A stretch of DNA of 64,000 bases from Entonaema liquescens (lineage: Eukaryota; Ascomycota; Sordariomycetes; Xylariales; Xylariaceae). The notes beneath the pieces are model-generated. The model was not told the DNA's origin. It searched no databases and worked only from the letters and a program-made list of their open reading frames with translations. Positions within the stretch are counted from its first letter, which is position 1. Every line of letters begins with the position of its first letter. A program made the position numbers and the translations under genes. The stretch spans positions 1,674,001-1,738,000 of the forward strand of contig CADCSX010000001.1 in NCBI GenBank assembly GCA_902805475.1. The letters run 5' to 3'. Shown piece by piece: positions 10,533 through 23,600 of the stretch.

Positions 10533-13500
10533 ATGGCGTCCACAGAACGTCTACCAACCAGGGAGCGCCGCCCCTCTACAGCTGCACCTATTGTCGACAT
10601 AGTCGGTTCCGTAGGCCCTGCGGGAATCTCCCGTCCGAAACACAAGCGTACCTTCACAGGTTTTGGAGCTAGCGAGATCAAGAATGTAGAAGGTTCGTAT
10701 ATGCTACTTCTTCCTCCTCCGGAAGCTTCGATCATTTCCTAAAGGGATGATCTCCTTACCATTACAATCGGAATACGTACTAACCTCTACCACCTTCGTG
10801 TAGCGGCGATCCCCGAGCCTCAACGCGCGACATGGACCAAGCACCAATTCGAAGGCTTCAAGACAAAAGATGAGTTCGAGAAGGAAGTTGTCCGCCACGT
10901 CGAGACGACTTTGGCTCGTAGCATGTTCAACTGCGACGAGTCGGCCGCTTACTCGGCTACAAGCTTAGCGTTCCGTGATCGTTTGGTCAAGGAGTGGAAC
11001 AAGACTCAGCAGCGCCAGACTTTTACGGACAGCAAGCGTGTCTATTACCTCAGTTTAGAGTTCTTGATGGGACGTGCTTTAGACAATGCTATGCTCAATA
11101 TTGGCGCTAAGCCTACTGCTAAAGGTACAGTACAGCCAACTCCTATTCTATCGAGTGGTTAAATCGCTAACTCTGCTGTAGAGGGTCTGGACGAGCTTGG
11201 ATTCCGTATCGAGGACATCATTGGCCAAGAACACGATGCTGCATTGGGTAACGGTGGACTCGGACGGCTTGCAGCTTGTTTCCTGGACAGTCTTGCCTCC
11301 TTGAACTACGCCGCCTGGGGTTACGGTTTAAGATACCGCTATGGTATTTTCAAGCAGGAGATTATCGATGGATATCAAGTCGAAGTCCCCGACTACTGGC
11401 TTGACTTCAACCCATGGGAATTCCCAAGGCACGACGTTACGGTCGACGTGAGTTATTGTTCAATGATCTGGCTACTTCTAAGAGACGCCGACTAACAGAA
11501 ACATAGATCCAATTCTACGGCAATGTTCGCAAGTCCCAAGATGAGAATGGAAAGACAGTGGCTTTCTGGGAAGGAGGCGAAACTGTCACTGCTGTAGCTT
11601 ACGACGTACCGATTCCCGGCTATGACACGCCCTCTACTAACAACTTGCGACTATGGTCAAGCAAAGCTGCTAGTGGCGAATTTGACTTCCAGAAGTTCAA
11701 CAGCGGAGAGTATGAGAGCTCAGTAGCAGACCAGCAGCGAGCAGAGACTATCAGTGCCGTCTTGTATCCCAACGACAACCTCGATCGTGGAAAGGAGCTA
11801 CGTCTCAAGCAGCAGTACTTCTGGGTTGCTGCTTCGCTCTACGATATCGTTCGTCGATTCAAGAAGACAAAGCGTGCTTGGAGTGAATTCCCCGACCAGG
11901 TCGCCATCCAGCTGAATGACACTCACCCAACCCTAGCCATCGTAGAGCTCCAGAGGATACTAGTAGACGTGGAAGGCCTTGAATGGGATGAAGCTTGGCG
12001 GATAGTCACATCGACCGTGAGCATTCCTTGACATTCAGCTATGCTCGGTATCAACGTACTAATTTGGTTCTAGTTTGGATACACGAATCACACAGTTCTG
12101 CCCGAGGCTCTGGAGAAATGGCCCGTTGGCCTGGTACAACATCTTCTGCCCCGCCACCTTCAGATCATCTACGACATCAACCTTTTCTTCTTGCAAACCG
12201 TAGAAAAGAAATTCCCAGAAGACCGAGATCTGCTACGCCGGGTCTCGATCATTGAAGAATCTCAGCCAAAGATGGTCCGCATGGCATTCCTAGCCGTTGT
12301 TGGTTCGCACAAGGTCAACGGTGTTGCCGAACTCCACTCGGATCTTATTCAGACTACTATCTTCAAGGACTTTGTCAACATATTCGGCGCTGATAAATTT
12401 ACTAACGTCACAAACGGTATTACGCCCCGAAGGTGGTTACATCAAGCGAACCCCCGACTTTCTGAATTAATTGCTAGCAAAACTGGTGGCTACAACTTCC
12501 TGAAAGATCTCACAATTCTCAATATCCTAGAGAGGTATGTCGACGACAAGGCATTCAGAAAGGAGTGGTCCGAGATCAAATATGCCAACAAGGTCCGACT
12601 TGCGAAGTACATCAAGAGTTCCACAGGAGTTACGGTAAACCCGTCGGCTCTATTCGACGTACAAGTTAAACGTATCCACGAATACAAACGACAGCAACTA
12701 AACATCTTCGGCGTCATCTACCGGTATCTGAAACTCAAGGCCTTGAGCCCCGAAGAGAGGAAGAAACAACTCCCTCGCGTCTCTATCTTCGGTGGAAAAG
12801 CAGCTCCCGGCTACTGGATGGCCAAGCAGATCATCCACCTCATCAACAGCGTTGGTTCCGTTGTCAACAATGACCCTGATATTGGCGACCTCCTAAAGGT
12901 TATATTCTTGGAAGACTACAATGTTAGTAAGGCAGAGATAATCACTCCCGCTTCTGACCTTAGCGAGCACATCTCCACTGCTGGTACTGAGTAAGTGTTT
13001 ATACGATACGTCCAGATAGACTAGTATCTAGCTAACATCCCAACAGGGCTTCCGGAACTAGCAACATGAAGTTTGTGCTGAACGGCGGTTTAATTATTGG
13101 AACTTGTGACGGAGCTAATGTAAGTCTACCTGCAATTTTCCCATAGTGGGATTAGACACTGACCAGCCCCAGATTGAAATCACACGAGAAATCGGACAAG
13201 AGAACATCTTCCTCTTCGGAACACTATCAGAAGACGTGGAGGACCTGCGGCACGCGCACACGTACGGGACGCACGCGATCGACTCTGGGCTAAACGAGGT
13301 GTTCGAGGCGATCCAGAGCGGCAAGTTTGGGGACTCGAACGACTTCAACGCGCTGATCTCGGCGGTTCGCGACCACGGCGATTACTACCTGGTGTCGGAC
13401 GACTTCCAATCCTATCTCGACACCCAGCGCATGGTGGACGACGAATACCGCAACCAGGACGAGTGGGTCTCCAAGTGCATCCGTAGCGTCGCCCGCATGG

Positions 13501-13574
13501 GCTTCTTCAGCTCGGATAGGTGCATCAACGAGTATGCCGAGGGCATCTGGAACGTCGAGCCTCTCGCTGTATAA
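10533..13574 (+). CDS. GPH1: glycogen phosphorylase (GT35)
   Basis: Seven exons: 10533-10692, 10804-11124, 11182-11447, 11507-12016, 12074-12990, 13047-13119 and 13173-13574, giving 882 aa, the usual fungal length. The cytosolic enzyme releases glucose-1-phosphate from glycogen using pyridoxal phosphate. Family signatures include SRPKHKRTFTGF near the N-terminus (family phosphorylation region), YYLSLEFLMGR, GNGGLGRLAACF, QLNDTHPTLAI, and the cofactor motif EASGTSNMK across the exon 5/6 junction, with Lys733 as the expected Schiff-base lysine. The first donor, GTTCGT at 10693, is weak, but only this site joins the frames so that VEAAIPEPQ is formed. In relatives the enzyme is activated through PKA and allosteric control, which fits the gna-3 signalling gene upstream, though adjacency does not prove co-regulation. 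Confidence 0.97.
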
Positions 13575-14433
13575 GCCAAGTCCCCTTCTTTTTGGAAAGG
13601 GATGCCCGTGTTACCTACAAGTTGGTCATATAAGGGCTCCACACCTGGGAATTGCATATAGTGATTGGGCCTAGGTAGGGGTTTAGATACATATCATAAG
13701 GAGCTTTCAACGGATATCGAGATGAGGCGGGATCGTGAAAGGATCGTTAAGTACACGATAAGGTTAGGAATAGGGGCTACGATCATAGGAAGATGGATGA
13801 TGAATAGCATTCTATGTTCTGGCTACGCAAGCATACTCGCCTGCCACTCGTTCTAATGTGATGGCTGTGAATAGAGTCCGAGAGATTAGCGAGCCATCTA
13901 ATAGTATCATCAACAGACACTATCCCTGGATCTCAGGTGAGCCTACGACACTACAGATCATTACATTTGGTTGGTCGGCCCAAGGGATATTGTAACGATA
14001 AGCTGTGTATTGCCTCGGGTGTCAAGATACTGAGGCAAATTGCAAGCGGAGTTGACGGAGAATTATACTAACTAATTACTAACTAACCCTAGCCCTAGTG
14101 TTCACTTTCTATCCGTCCGAGAACGCCGGCACTGAGGCGACTCCCGTCGGTTGTCAGGTACAAGTACATACTTTCCAATCTAATACTTTAGTCTATGATG
14201 GCTCGTAGAAAAGGGATCTAATGCTTAAGCGAGAGACCCGGATCTAGAAGGGTTGGTAACGGTACCCCACGAGGAATATGCCGGCGGTGATGTCACCGAG
14301 CATGGTATGTCTCTCCGCCTGAGTATACAATTTCGAGGCGTAGAATGGAGAAGGGGATATGCTGGTATGAGTAGAAGCTTCGCGATCTTGGTTCGGTTCC
14401 TTATGGGGTCTATGGGGGTACGTACGACTTGCT

Positions 14434-14462
14434 CCTCATCTCATCTCATCTCATCTCATCTC
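14434..14462. repeat. TCATC microsatellite
   Basis: About five perfect copies of a 5-bp unit (CTCAT/TCATC) in non-coding DNA. Confidence 0.85.
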
Positions 14463-14925
14463 GTTGACAAGTGACGGGCTGGTGGAACAAGAGAGGTTTT
14501 GACATCGGACGATGATCCCCTAGGCGATCCCCCCCAGCCTTACATTAGGACTGATCGTCAGGGTCCAGTTGTTTGCCTAGGAAAACTTTCTCAGGGTCCA
14601 ATCCTCGAAGAGTAATTATGACGATATTGTCTAAAGGTTTTTCTTACGAAGGGAAAACCTTTCCTCATACGATATGACCGAATAGGTACCTAGGTACGTT
14701 TTTTTGATACAATTTACATATTGGAGAAAGTAGGACAGCTAAAAATGTTCGTTAGTTGCTTTGCTAACGATGTCATAAGCATGTTGGCTTGGAATTATGC
14801 GCAATATGTCGCCAATTTCTCGTTTTTGAAGAATGACGTCAACAGCTCTACGTCCCTTGTAAGTTAAGGGCAGGTTGCGTTATCTTGCGGGATTGCTTAT
14901 CTAATAAGTCAACATTTAATTGAGT

Positions 14926-15202
14926 AGGTACGAAGGTCCGGGCCAAAAGTTTCGCACATGTCTAAATTCTTGGCATCCCATTCCAACGTTTGTCGGTGTT
15001 TCTAGCACTGTATTAATCCCATGCTAAATAGGGAGCTGATAGTGGCCCGTACACTAGGATTAGGGGGCTTATCACTATATTTTTAGGGAGCCTATCCACT
15101 ATATCTCAGATAATACCGTACAATTCCTTTTAATTCATACGTAGCTTACCTAAGCTTAAAAAGCTCAGATGTGCGAAACTTTTGGCCCGGACCTTCGTAC
15201 CT
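14926..15202. mobile_element. 277-bp non-autonomous inverted-repeat transposon (MITE)
   Basis: The ends are perfect 34-bp inverted repeats: 14926-14959 begins AGGTACGAAGGTCCGGGCC and 15169-15202 is its exact reverse complement. The interior has no coding capacity and is moderately AT-rich. The immediate flanks are GAGT on the left and TATC on the right, so no clean target duplication beyond a possible T/TA is visible. The small size and TIR length fit a Tc1/mariner-type derivative, but the superfamily is inference. Identical arms suggest a fairly recent insertion or RIP escape. Confidence 0.82.
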
Positions 15203-15612
15203 TATCTATCTTGGGTCGGTTTCAAGTTCCACAAAGAAAACCAAAAGAAGAAACAGAAAAAAAAACAACAACAAAAAACAACAAAAAACATGTGAACTGA
15301 TGGAGCGAATGCTCCGGATTCTGCATGTCAAAATAAGTGAAGATCTGGAGAAGGATCAGAAAATATTATAGATTACATCCAATAACTTGTCCTTCCCCAA
15401 CTCCCGGAAATCCTTTTCAACGCGGGGATGTGTAAACTTCCGGTTTTCTTTTTGCTGTACCGGTCTGGTTTCCGATTGAGAGTAAAGAAACTCGACATAC
15501 GTCATCGTATGTAAGTGTAGTCGTGCCCTGGGTGCCCTGGGTGCCCTGGTGCCTCTTTTTCTCCATTTCAAAACAATTTCCCCTCCATGCGGGACTTACC
15601 TACCTAATCAGG

Positions 15613-15800
15613 ATGGAGACCCGAGAAGCCTTTCGCCGGATCGTGAGGGACCATCCTTTAGTACGAGTGGACTCGAACAAGGTTGTATCTATCATTGGTA
15701 CCTATTCCTTTTTTTATTCCCTTTTTATTTTTTTATTTTATTTTATCTAAATCTGTAGACCGCCTCGTTGAGAGATCTCAACTCGCAAGAAGCTGGTTAG
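15613..15800 (+). CDS. weak candidate: spliced 37-residue small ORF
   Basis: An ATG at 15613 opens a frame with coding-like composition (METREAFRRIVRDHPLVRVD). It is followed by a plausible intron 15685-15758 (GTATCT donor, T-rich body, CTGTAG acceptor) and a second exon 15759-15800 ending in TAG. I recognise no family. It could be chance, or a decayed fragment of a longer gene. Confidence 0.18.
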
Positions 15801-16671
15801 TGTCTACTGGAAAACGGGGTCACGAGCCCTCTTTTTTCACCTTTTTTGGAGTCGTGCCCTATAGACATACAGCGGACTGATGTTGAGGCTGACGGGATAC
15901 ATGCATCGGCGATTGTGCACATAGAATTCGATTGTCGGGTACTTTGCAAAGGCATGCCGTGCATATCGTCGGATCCTGAAGGACATGTTACTCGGCCCTC
16001 GCATCTATAGTAAATGTACCCTAACCCTTCAATATTGTTCCTGACTGCTCTTTGTGGAGAAGCCAAAGAAAGTGCTTATTAGCACAATTCACATTAACAA
16101 ATCTCTTTCTTGTTGCAACTAGTAATTACCACCATATTACTATCGCGTTACTTAGGGTTGCGGATCAAGTTGCCGACTTGCATACATTGGATGTATGTAT
16201 AAGCGGTATGTAAATGTATGTAGGCATATACCTTGTTTGCTTCAATACCTGGGGACTCTAAGTTTGCGCCTATATACAATTTTGAGAGGGGCAGCGGCCG
16301 AACCAGGAGAAATACATGTACCAATCCTGACGTCATTCGTCTCTAAGAGGAGAACAACGTAAACCTGATTGGCTACTAATGCCAGTTTCAGTGCAGGCAT
16401 GCTACCATCCTGTCAATGGGATCTGTTAATGGGAAAGGTATCTCTCAGATTGCAACCTACCTGTAGGATAATTTTCTATCTAAATCTAGACACCTTTTTG
16501 TTGAGTTACAACTCGTCAAAACGGACTTATACATGATGATATTCCCCTAGCCGTCTTCGGAATCGGCAGAGTGCTGTAAGGGGGCGGAAGTATTGGAAGC
16601 TCTGCCGGCCAACCGCCAAAACCCAGTCTCGTCGGTGTTATTAGCCTGCCATCAGGGTCACACTCACCAAC

Positions 16672-16709
16672 GCAAGGCAAGGCAAGGCAAAGCAAAGCAA
16701 AGCAAAGCT
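16672..16709. repeat. AAGGC/AAAGC pentanucleotide repeat
   Basis: Three GCAAG-type units run into four GCAAA-type units, a simple repeat that changes unit by one transition part-way through. Confidence 0.85.
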
Positions 16710-17440
16710 AGCACATCTACTACATCTGCCGCATCTGCTGCATCTATCGTAGTATTATCTACGGGTAGTGATCCTATGCATTTATGCATCTTCAAATCAA
16801 TAACCCCCCCGACTCGGTGTGCTTGCTGTCTACAGGACGTACATACATTATGTAAAACGTTCGACCGTCGTTAAAGCACTACTATGGGTCAAAACAATCT
16901 GCCAGCTGCTGTCACAAATTCGACGAATAAACTCATGAGCTCGGGCGGTACCAGATAGAAAGACAACAATATAATCTGTAGGTCCTATCATAAAATGTAA
17001 CCCACAAAGAGCCCCATGCTGTGCCGCCTCGGGCTTGACAGCTCTAAAGCCTTGAATTCTTATCTCTGGAAAGGAATGATTATAGCCAATCGTTATTCAT
17101 CTATTGAGAAGACAACTTAAACCCTTGCTTTCTTTTATACATATACCTAGGTAGTTGACAGCTACAATACTTGATCAGGTACCTATGTAAATAGATAGGT
17201 ATGTATATAATCGCGACAGGTAGCTTTTAACGGGCCGATCCTCGTGTAACACCTACTGAGACCCGGTCGGCACCTCAATTCTTTCCCACCACCACCTTTA
17301 AGAATTTTATATTGTCGAACGCTACCTATCAACGGATGCCAGCAGAGATCGGCGCTGTATTTTCCCACCACGTGCCGTCAGGTTCGCATTTAGAATATTA
17401 GAACACCTTGGGACGGCATTTCTGTCAAATCCCATCCTCG

Positions 17441-17485
17441 AAAAAAAAAAATTTTTTTCTTTTTTTTTTTTTTTCTTTCTTTCCT
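17441..17485. repeat. long A run followed by T-rich homopolymer tract
   Basis: About eleven A residues are followed directly by seven T, a C, and a further T run of about fifteen before CTTTCTTTCC. The A/T junction is self-complementary. It is low-complexity non-coding DNA. Confidence 0.8.
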
Positions 17486-19030
17486 TCATTTGTACGATCC
17501 ATCCAACTTTTAGGGGGCAAATTGCAGTTGATCTTGTTACTCTCTCACTTGTGACAGTTGCTATTCATAGATGGGTAATACTACCAATACATGTAAGCTA
17601 GAGTTATATATATCCAATAGCTACATATAACTAGTTATATGTACTTGTATCTTTTAGTCGCTATTATTACATAAGGATACAACATACCAACTGCCATGTT
17701 GGGGCAACTGGCTGCAAGTTACCTAGGTATCAGACATGGGAAACATCAGATAGTCGTGCATCATGTTAACCGGCATGGCATGGCATGGTTATAGTATCGT
17801 CTCTTCGCATGATTGAATTATTATTATACCCTATATCTGATATTATCGTATTATCGTATTATTGTATTGTCGCTAAACTAAGCCTAGTTTCTATATATTC
17901 TTCCTACGGGACATTGCAACACAACGGCGACTGCACGAAATTAATAACGCATTCGCTATTGGAGCCTCTTGGTCTTCTGAAAACGACACCTGTTTAATAC
18001 TAGGCCACACGACTAAACCTGTGTGGTTTAGGTGTGTATGTATGTATATAAGTACTTGGAAATATGTATACAATGGCTGCTAACAGGAATGTACCTTACC
18101 ATACCTTACCAAGGTACAAGTAATCCTTTTATAAGTGGGCCTAGCTTTTCCTACTAGTGATTTAAGCACATAAGGGTAGAGTGATAGCTCACACTTACCC
18201 TGACTTTCCTAACCTCCACTCACCTCCAAGTCTTCTCTTTATTTCTGTTTTAGTACAAGTACTTCTTCAACAAGCTAAACACATACTTATTAGTAGTCTC
18301 CCACAGAGAGGTTATTTGTACAGTACTTTGGACTATTATAAGGTGCTTTTCAGAAGAGCACTCCCTAGCCACTTATCACAACTTGCCCGCAACGCCCGCA
18401 CTGCGTATGGCCAGGGGTAGCCTAGAAAGGACGTTAATAGGTACATAGCGCAAGGTAGCGTGTCTGCTAAGAGGTAAAGGGTCTAGCATTTTTGTTTCTT
18501 ATTTTTACATAGAAATCCTCGATCGCGATCGCCACTGGAGAAGTGTCTTCGAATCGCCGTCCCAGCGTGTTCCAAAAACCTTATCCACAGCACAGCCCAA
18601 CTCTCAACTGGAAAATCCTGTTCTTTTATCCCACTTTTCCCATCTTTCAATCTCAACGGCATTTCAAGATTGCCATTCATTTTTGACTTGATCCTCAAAT
18701 ACCTTTTATTTTATTTTATTTTCATCCCCCTTTTAAAATCCTCGAAAATTTCAAAATAAGAAGAGGAAAAAGACAAAGGAATTAACATAGAGGGAAGGTT
18801 GTTAAAACGTTATATTGTCTACGTCGCGCTTAACCCCTACCGACTTATACAGTGAATCTAACTGTACACGGCTATCTCTTGGATTTTCTGCCCCTCGTTT
18901 CCCCCCCCCCCCTCGTTCGATAGCTGACATCGCTCCGTCGTCTCACCCTTTTTTTTTGATCGCCGTCTAAACTTTCTCTCACCACCCCGCCTCCCTATAC
19001 AAAAAAAGAAATTATAGCTCGCTATTCGCC

Positions 19031-20643
19031 ATGGCCGAATTCGTACGAGCTCAGATCTTCGGAACGACGTTCGAGATCACTTCCAGGTACGCCGGTTATT
19101 TGCAGCGCCGCCTACGAAGCGAACCCGAATTGACATAATACTCTACAACAGATACTCGGATCTGCAGCCTGTGGGCATGGGTGCTTTTGGCCTTGTTTGG
19201 TACGTCATGTTATTGCTCAACTACAACCACTGCGCCGAGAGCAATTTCGATCCTAGAACCCAATAACTGACCAAAGTTGAAATTGCCCTTGTGCAGTTCC
19301 GCAAAAGATCAGCTCACGAACCAAAGTGTCGCTGTGAAGAAGATTATGAAGCCCTTTAGTACACCTGTCCTGGCTAAGAGAACATATCGAGAACTGAAAC
19401 TACTGAAACACCTTAAACACGAAAATGTTGGTCGAAACTATATTCTTGTGGGAGAATTTTCAATAATGCTCACGCCAATCTCCAGGTTATCTCCCTCAGC
19501 GATATCTTCATCTCGCCTCTTGAAGACATGTACGCATGCCCGCCCAAAACAGAGCCTAAGATTTACCACAATGCGCTAACACACCTCCTAGCTACTTCGT
19601 CACAGAACTACTCGGCACAGATCTGCACCGACTGCTCACATCAAGACCTCTAGAAAAGCAGTTCATTCAATATTTTCTATACCAGATTATGGTGCGTGTG
19701 TCCTTGTTGCGGCTGGCGGTTGGTAGAGAGTAGAAGGCTGATGGGTGAAAAAAAATATAGCGAGGTCTGAAGTATGTGCATTCTGCCGGCGTCGTACATC
19801 GCGATCTAAAACCCAGTAACATCCTGGTCAACGAGAACTGCGATCTGAAAATTTGCGACTTTGGCCTTGCTCGAGTTCAGGACCCTCAGATGACCGGATA
19901 CGTTTCGACAAGATACTACCGCGCTCCAGAGATCATGCTTACCTGGCAAAAATACGATGTGGAAGTTGATATCTGGAGCGCAGGATGTATCTTCGCTGAA
20001 ATGCTCGAGGGAAAGCCATTATTCCCCGGAAAGGACCACGTCAACCAGTTCTCTATCATCACTGAGTTGCTTGGTACTCCTCCAGATGATGTCATTAACA
20101 CTATCGCCAGTGAGAACGTAAGTTAACACCTGCATTGCTAGGTGACTATCACTGATTGGAATGCAGACATTGAGATTTGTAAAATCTCTGCCGAAACGGG
20201 AACGACAGCCTCTGAAGAATAAGTTCAAAAATGCTGACCCAGAAGGTTTGTTTTGAAATCGGCTTCGCTTTATAGACACGACTAATACCCAGACAGCTGT
20301 CGATTTACTCGAACGTATGCTAGTATTCGATCCTAAGAAGCGAATTACTGCAGCCGATGCGCTAGCGCACGAGTACCTTGCTCCTTACCATGACCCCACT
20401 GATGAACCTGTTGCTGAGGAGAAATTCGACTGGAGTTTCAACGATGCCGATCTACCTGTAGACACATGGAAGATCATGATGTGAGTATTTTCATGGCGCC
20501 TAGATTGATATTGGTCTAGTTGAAATTACACGTGAGGCGTCGATGACTAACAATATCGAGGCAACAGGTACTCGGAGATTCTTGACTTTCATAACGTGGA
20601 GTCGAGCGTGGCTGGAATTCAGGAACAATTCAACGGCCAGTAG
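19031..20643 (+). CDS. HOG1: stress-activated MAP kinase Hog1 (OS-2)
   Basis: Nine exons: 19031-19086, 19152-19199, 19297-19426, 19486-19529, 19592-19691, 19761-20117, 20167-20245, 20297-20480 and 20568-20643, giving 357 aa, the standard Hog1 length. Visible features are the Gly-rich loop MGAFGLVCSA, the VAIH-type lysine in VAVKK, the catalytic loop HRDLKPSN (Asp141), DFG, and the activation loop [14 protein letters not shown] with the Thr171-Gly-Tyr173 dual phosphorylation site specific to Hog1/p38 kinases. An acidic docking region near the C-terminus ([16 protein letters not shown]) fits the common-docking motif. Family role: osmotic and oxidative stress signalling downstream of Pbs2/OS-5; in filamentous fungi it also mediates dicarboximide and fludioxonil sensitivity. 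Intron 3 uses an unusual GTTGGT donor at 19427, forced by the conserved [10 protein letters not shown] reading. Confidence 0.97.
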
Positions 20644-23600
20644 AGAGTGCTAAAGTTCTCAGAAAGGTTCCATAGGCGGCAAGCATAGTTTACGGCGACG
20701 ATACTACGGTTAAAGGTAATCTGCATATCACCCCAGACCCGGATCATGTCCTGGCGTTTCGAGACAGATATTGGCTTGGACTACGCCTTGAACAATTTAC
20801 TTCGAGGGAAAGGGAGGCTTGTCACCACCAAGGAGTACAAGAAAGGCGAGAATATATGAGGATTTGCATTCGGCTGCTGGTGAATAGTGACAGCAGCGAG
20901 GCTCTACGCAGTAATACAAAGCGTAACACAGGGGCGAGGGGGGAGGCATACGCGCTAGCTGTGGGGTGGACATTCTCCTTTTCTTGGGATTGGACGTGGG
21001 GAGGGGAGGGGAGAATGCGCGAGCCCACGGCGTCTAAAGCAATTTCTGATGCCCGCAAGGCTGCAAAGCAACAATGAAGCATTCAAAGGCGCGCGGGATA
21101 GTTAGCCAGGAGCTTGGGCATTTTTTTTTTATTCAAATCAATAAGAGACAGACCGACCGACCTTTATTTTTATTTTTCGAATATGAGGCCGAACGAATAG
21201 ACTCCCGGCATGGATATGGCAAAAGGGATCAAAATAATAGAAAGCTTTTAGCCTTAACTAAACGTAAATATATCGGCTTGATTGACGGACTTGTGTGATG
21301 TGATGGTGCGACCTTAGATGGGAATGGGCTTGGGGGGTTTGATATGGTTTGTTGATGTCCTAAGAAAGGGGGTTTCTATGTCAGGCATTTTCAGGATGAG
21401 ATAACTAGGATTAAGCTTATGGTAGGGGAAGAGATGGTAGAGTATATTGAGACGGTGAATTAGTGAATTGTACATGTTGGCTCTCGTGGGAAGAAAGTCA
21501 CCCTGATGCGAGTAGAGTCTAGTGGGAGGTTCTGATAGATCGCATATGGGTTTTTTGTGGCGGTTGATACTTCTTCAGCGTACACATACATGCCGCTGCA
21601 ATATCATAGACAGGTCTGGACTCACTCGGATATAGAAGGGGAGTCTACTATAGCGTACGATTTACCTACCAGGAGTTGGCGCGCACCAGCACCACCCATC
21701 TGGGGATATACACGGGGCGGTGGGTGCATAGGGCAGAAGTAGCTAGCTGGGTATAACTCAGGGGCGCCTTTATTTCTCGCATCTTCTACGACGGCAGCTT
21801 TTCTAGATAGATAGAACTAGGCACCCAAGGTCGACATGTACAGGAGCGGGTGTCAGTCTGGAGGGCTAGCCTAGGACTGCGGTGGGACGAGTTGAAGGCC
21901 TACCTAGGTAACGAGGAATAATAGGAATAGGCGGCAGCTCAGTGAAGGAGGTGGGTATGACATGTTAGATCGAGCTCAGTCTTATTGACGAAATGGGCCT
22001 TTGAGCTGATGAATTGTTAGCAGCTAGTCCGCGGAGATATGCTGGGATACATCTGCATGTGTCGCCGGTCTGTGGTTCCTCTGGATGAGACCGGTCTGTT
22101 AACGTGTAACTATAGAGCGGCTGCCTTGAATAGTATCATGGCCAGGCTGTAGGACTCGTGGGATACCTGCCAGTTCCCGGTCTTGTTACAAGATAGGTTA
22201 GCAGTATAGGGTGACAGTATAGAGTGAGTCCTGATTCAAATGGTTCAACTTGGATATTTCTTATGAAAGGCCAGGGGACAAATTTCTTAGGGTCGACAAT
22301 GCGGTTTGGTTTTTGGTTCGCGCCCAAGTTACAGCTCCAATCTCCAATCTCTCCAAGAAGCCCCTTTTGAGTAACCGTTTGCTTCTCTAGTAAGAGGCCC
22401 GGGATTAAGCCATGATGTATATACAGGGCGCAGTTAAAGGGGTAAAAGGTGTTGCATTTATTGCCTGCTTCTATTTACTATATGGCCAGACCTAGTTTAT
22501 ATGGGTGATATAACTATGGGAGGGTATAGAATGGTCGCCGGTAAGTGCTTTATAGATCAAGGGGATTATCTACCTATCAAGCTAATACTGGTTATGGATG
22601 GAGCATGAGGCGTGTGACCAGATTCCAACTGCGTTCTGTGTATCGTCCTGTGTAGTAAACAAGACCAAGGTAAGCCCTTAAAGTTTTTTAAAAGCACCAG
22701 AAATCAGAATCACTTCTTTAAGCGCGTGTACCTCCAACCCTACCCATCGACCAAGAGGTTAGCTTAGGAACAATATATTAATAGCGGCTAGCGGGGGCGA
22801 AACACTGTGGGAAGAGATATTTTGATGAGTGGCATAACCGCGGAGAAGCCTTTTGCACACATGCTTCCTTGTGTACATTCAAAGTGCTACTTGAGAGATA
22901 GTACGTCGGCTTCCTCCTTGGGAAAGCTCAATCCAGATCTCCAACATTCCAATTCACGTAGTAAAGACTTAGCACACATCTATATGAGGTTAGCAAACGC
23001 CATGACTACAACCAACAGCCTTGTAGCCGCCATCGGACAGCCCCGAAGTAGCCCAGCCCCCCTAAACGGCGAAGTGCGGGAAATATTCAACATAATTCGA
23101 TATGGAGCCTAGACCCGCGGAACTCAGCGGCCCTGTCTATACTCTAGATATTATATAGATTGCGATCCTACCCTCCGGTAGCTTTTCATGGGACCGAAAG
23201 CACGATGAACGCGTTTCATCCGCCCGGCATCGTAGTCATAATCAGGGGTAAACCAGTTCGAGTTGTCAACGATCGACTTGCGATCTATAAGAGCTGCATA
23301 ACATGTTACCTAGCTGCAAGTAGGTAGTACCTATAAGTCTGATTTAACGAAATATACTGTACCTTATTTCCCGTTATTCAAGTTAGGCGACAGGCTCCAT
23401 GCTCTTAGGAGTAGCCGACTCTGGTGTTATACACATTAGGAATCACTTGAACCCCATGGAATACGTCATAAAACGTAACTGTCCTATCTTCGTTAGAATC
23501 AAAGACACTGATGTTGCGATTACCAGATTAGGAAATAATCCGGGCCAAGTGATGCACCAGATTGGCCTGTTCTAAGGAAAGTAAAGGAGTGAAAGAAGGA

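Larger units (their letters stand above)
13575..19030. other. 5.4-kb gene-free interval between glycogen phosphorylase and HOG1
   Basis: No conserved gene is recognisable. It holds a 277-bp inverted-repeat element (14926-15202), simple repeats near 14434 and 16672, a long A/T homopolymer stretch near 17441-17485, several TACCTAGGTA palindromes, a weak small spliced ORF (15613-15800), and a 12-C run at about 18901-18912 in the pyrimidine-rich HOG1 promoter. Confidence 0.5.

Noticed and set aside
12991..13046. Possible frameshift in glycogen phosphorylase at the exon 5/6 gap
   Set aside because: A normal GTAAGT...CAG intron rejoins the EASGTSNMK motif exactly in frame.
14085..14100. CTAACCCTAGCCCTAG telomere-like motif
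   Set aside because: Only two imperfect units and internal to the chromosome segment; no telomeric array.
22807..23112. 101-codon frame in the 11-kb desert
   Set aside because: Single short frame with no motif, no plausible partner exons and non-coding composition nearby.
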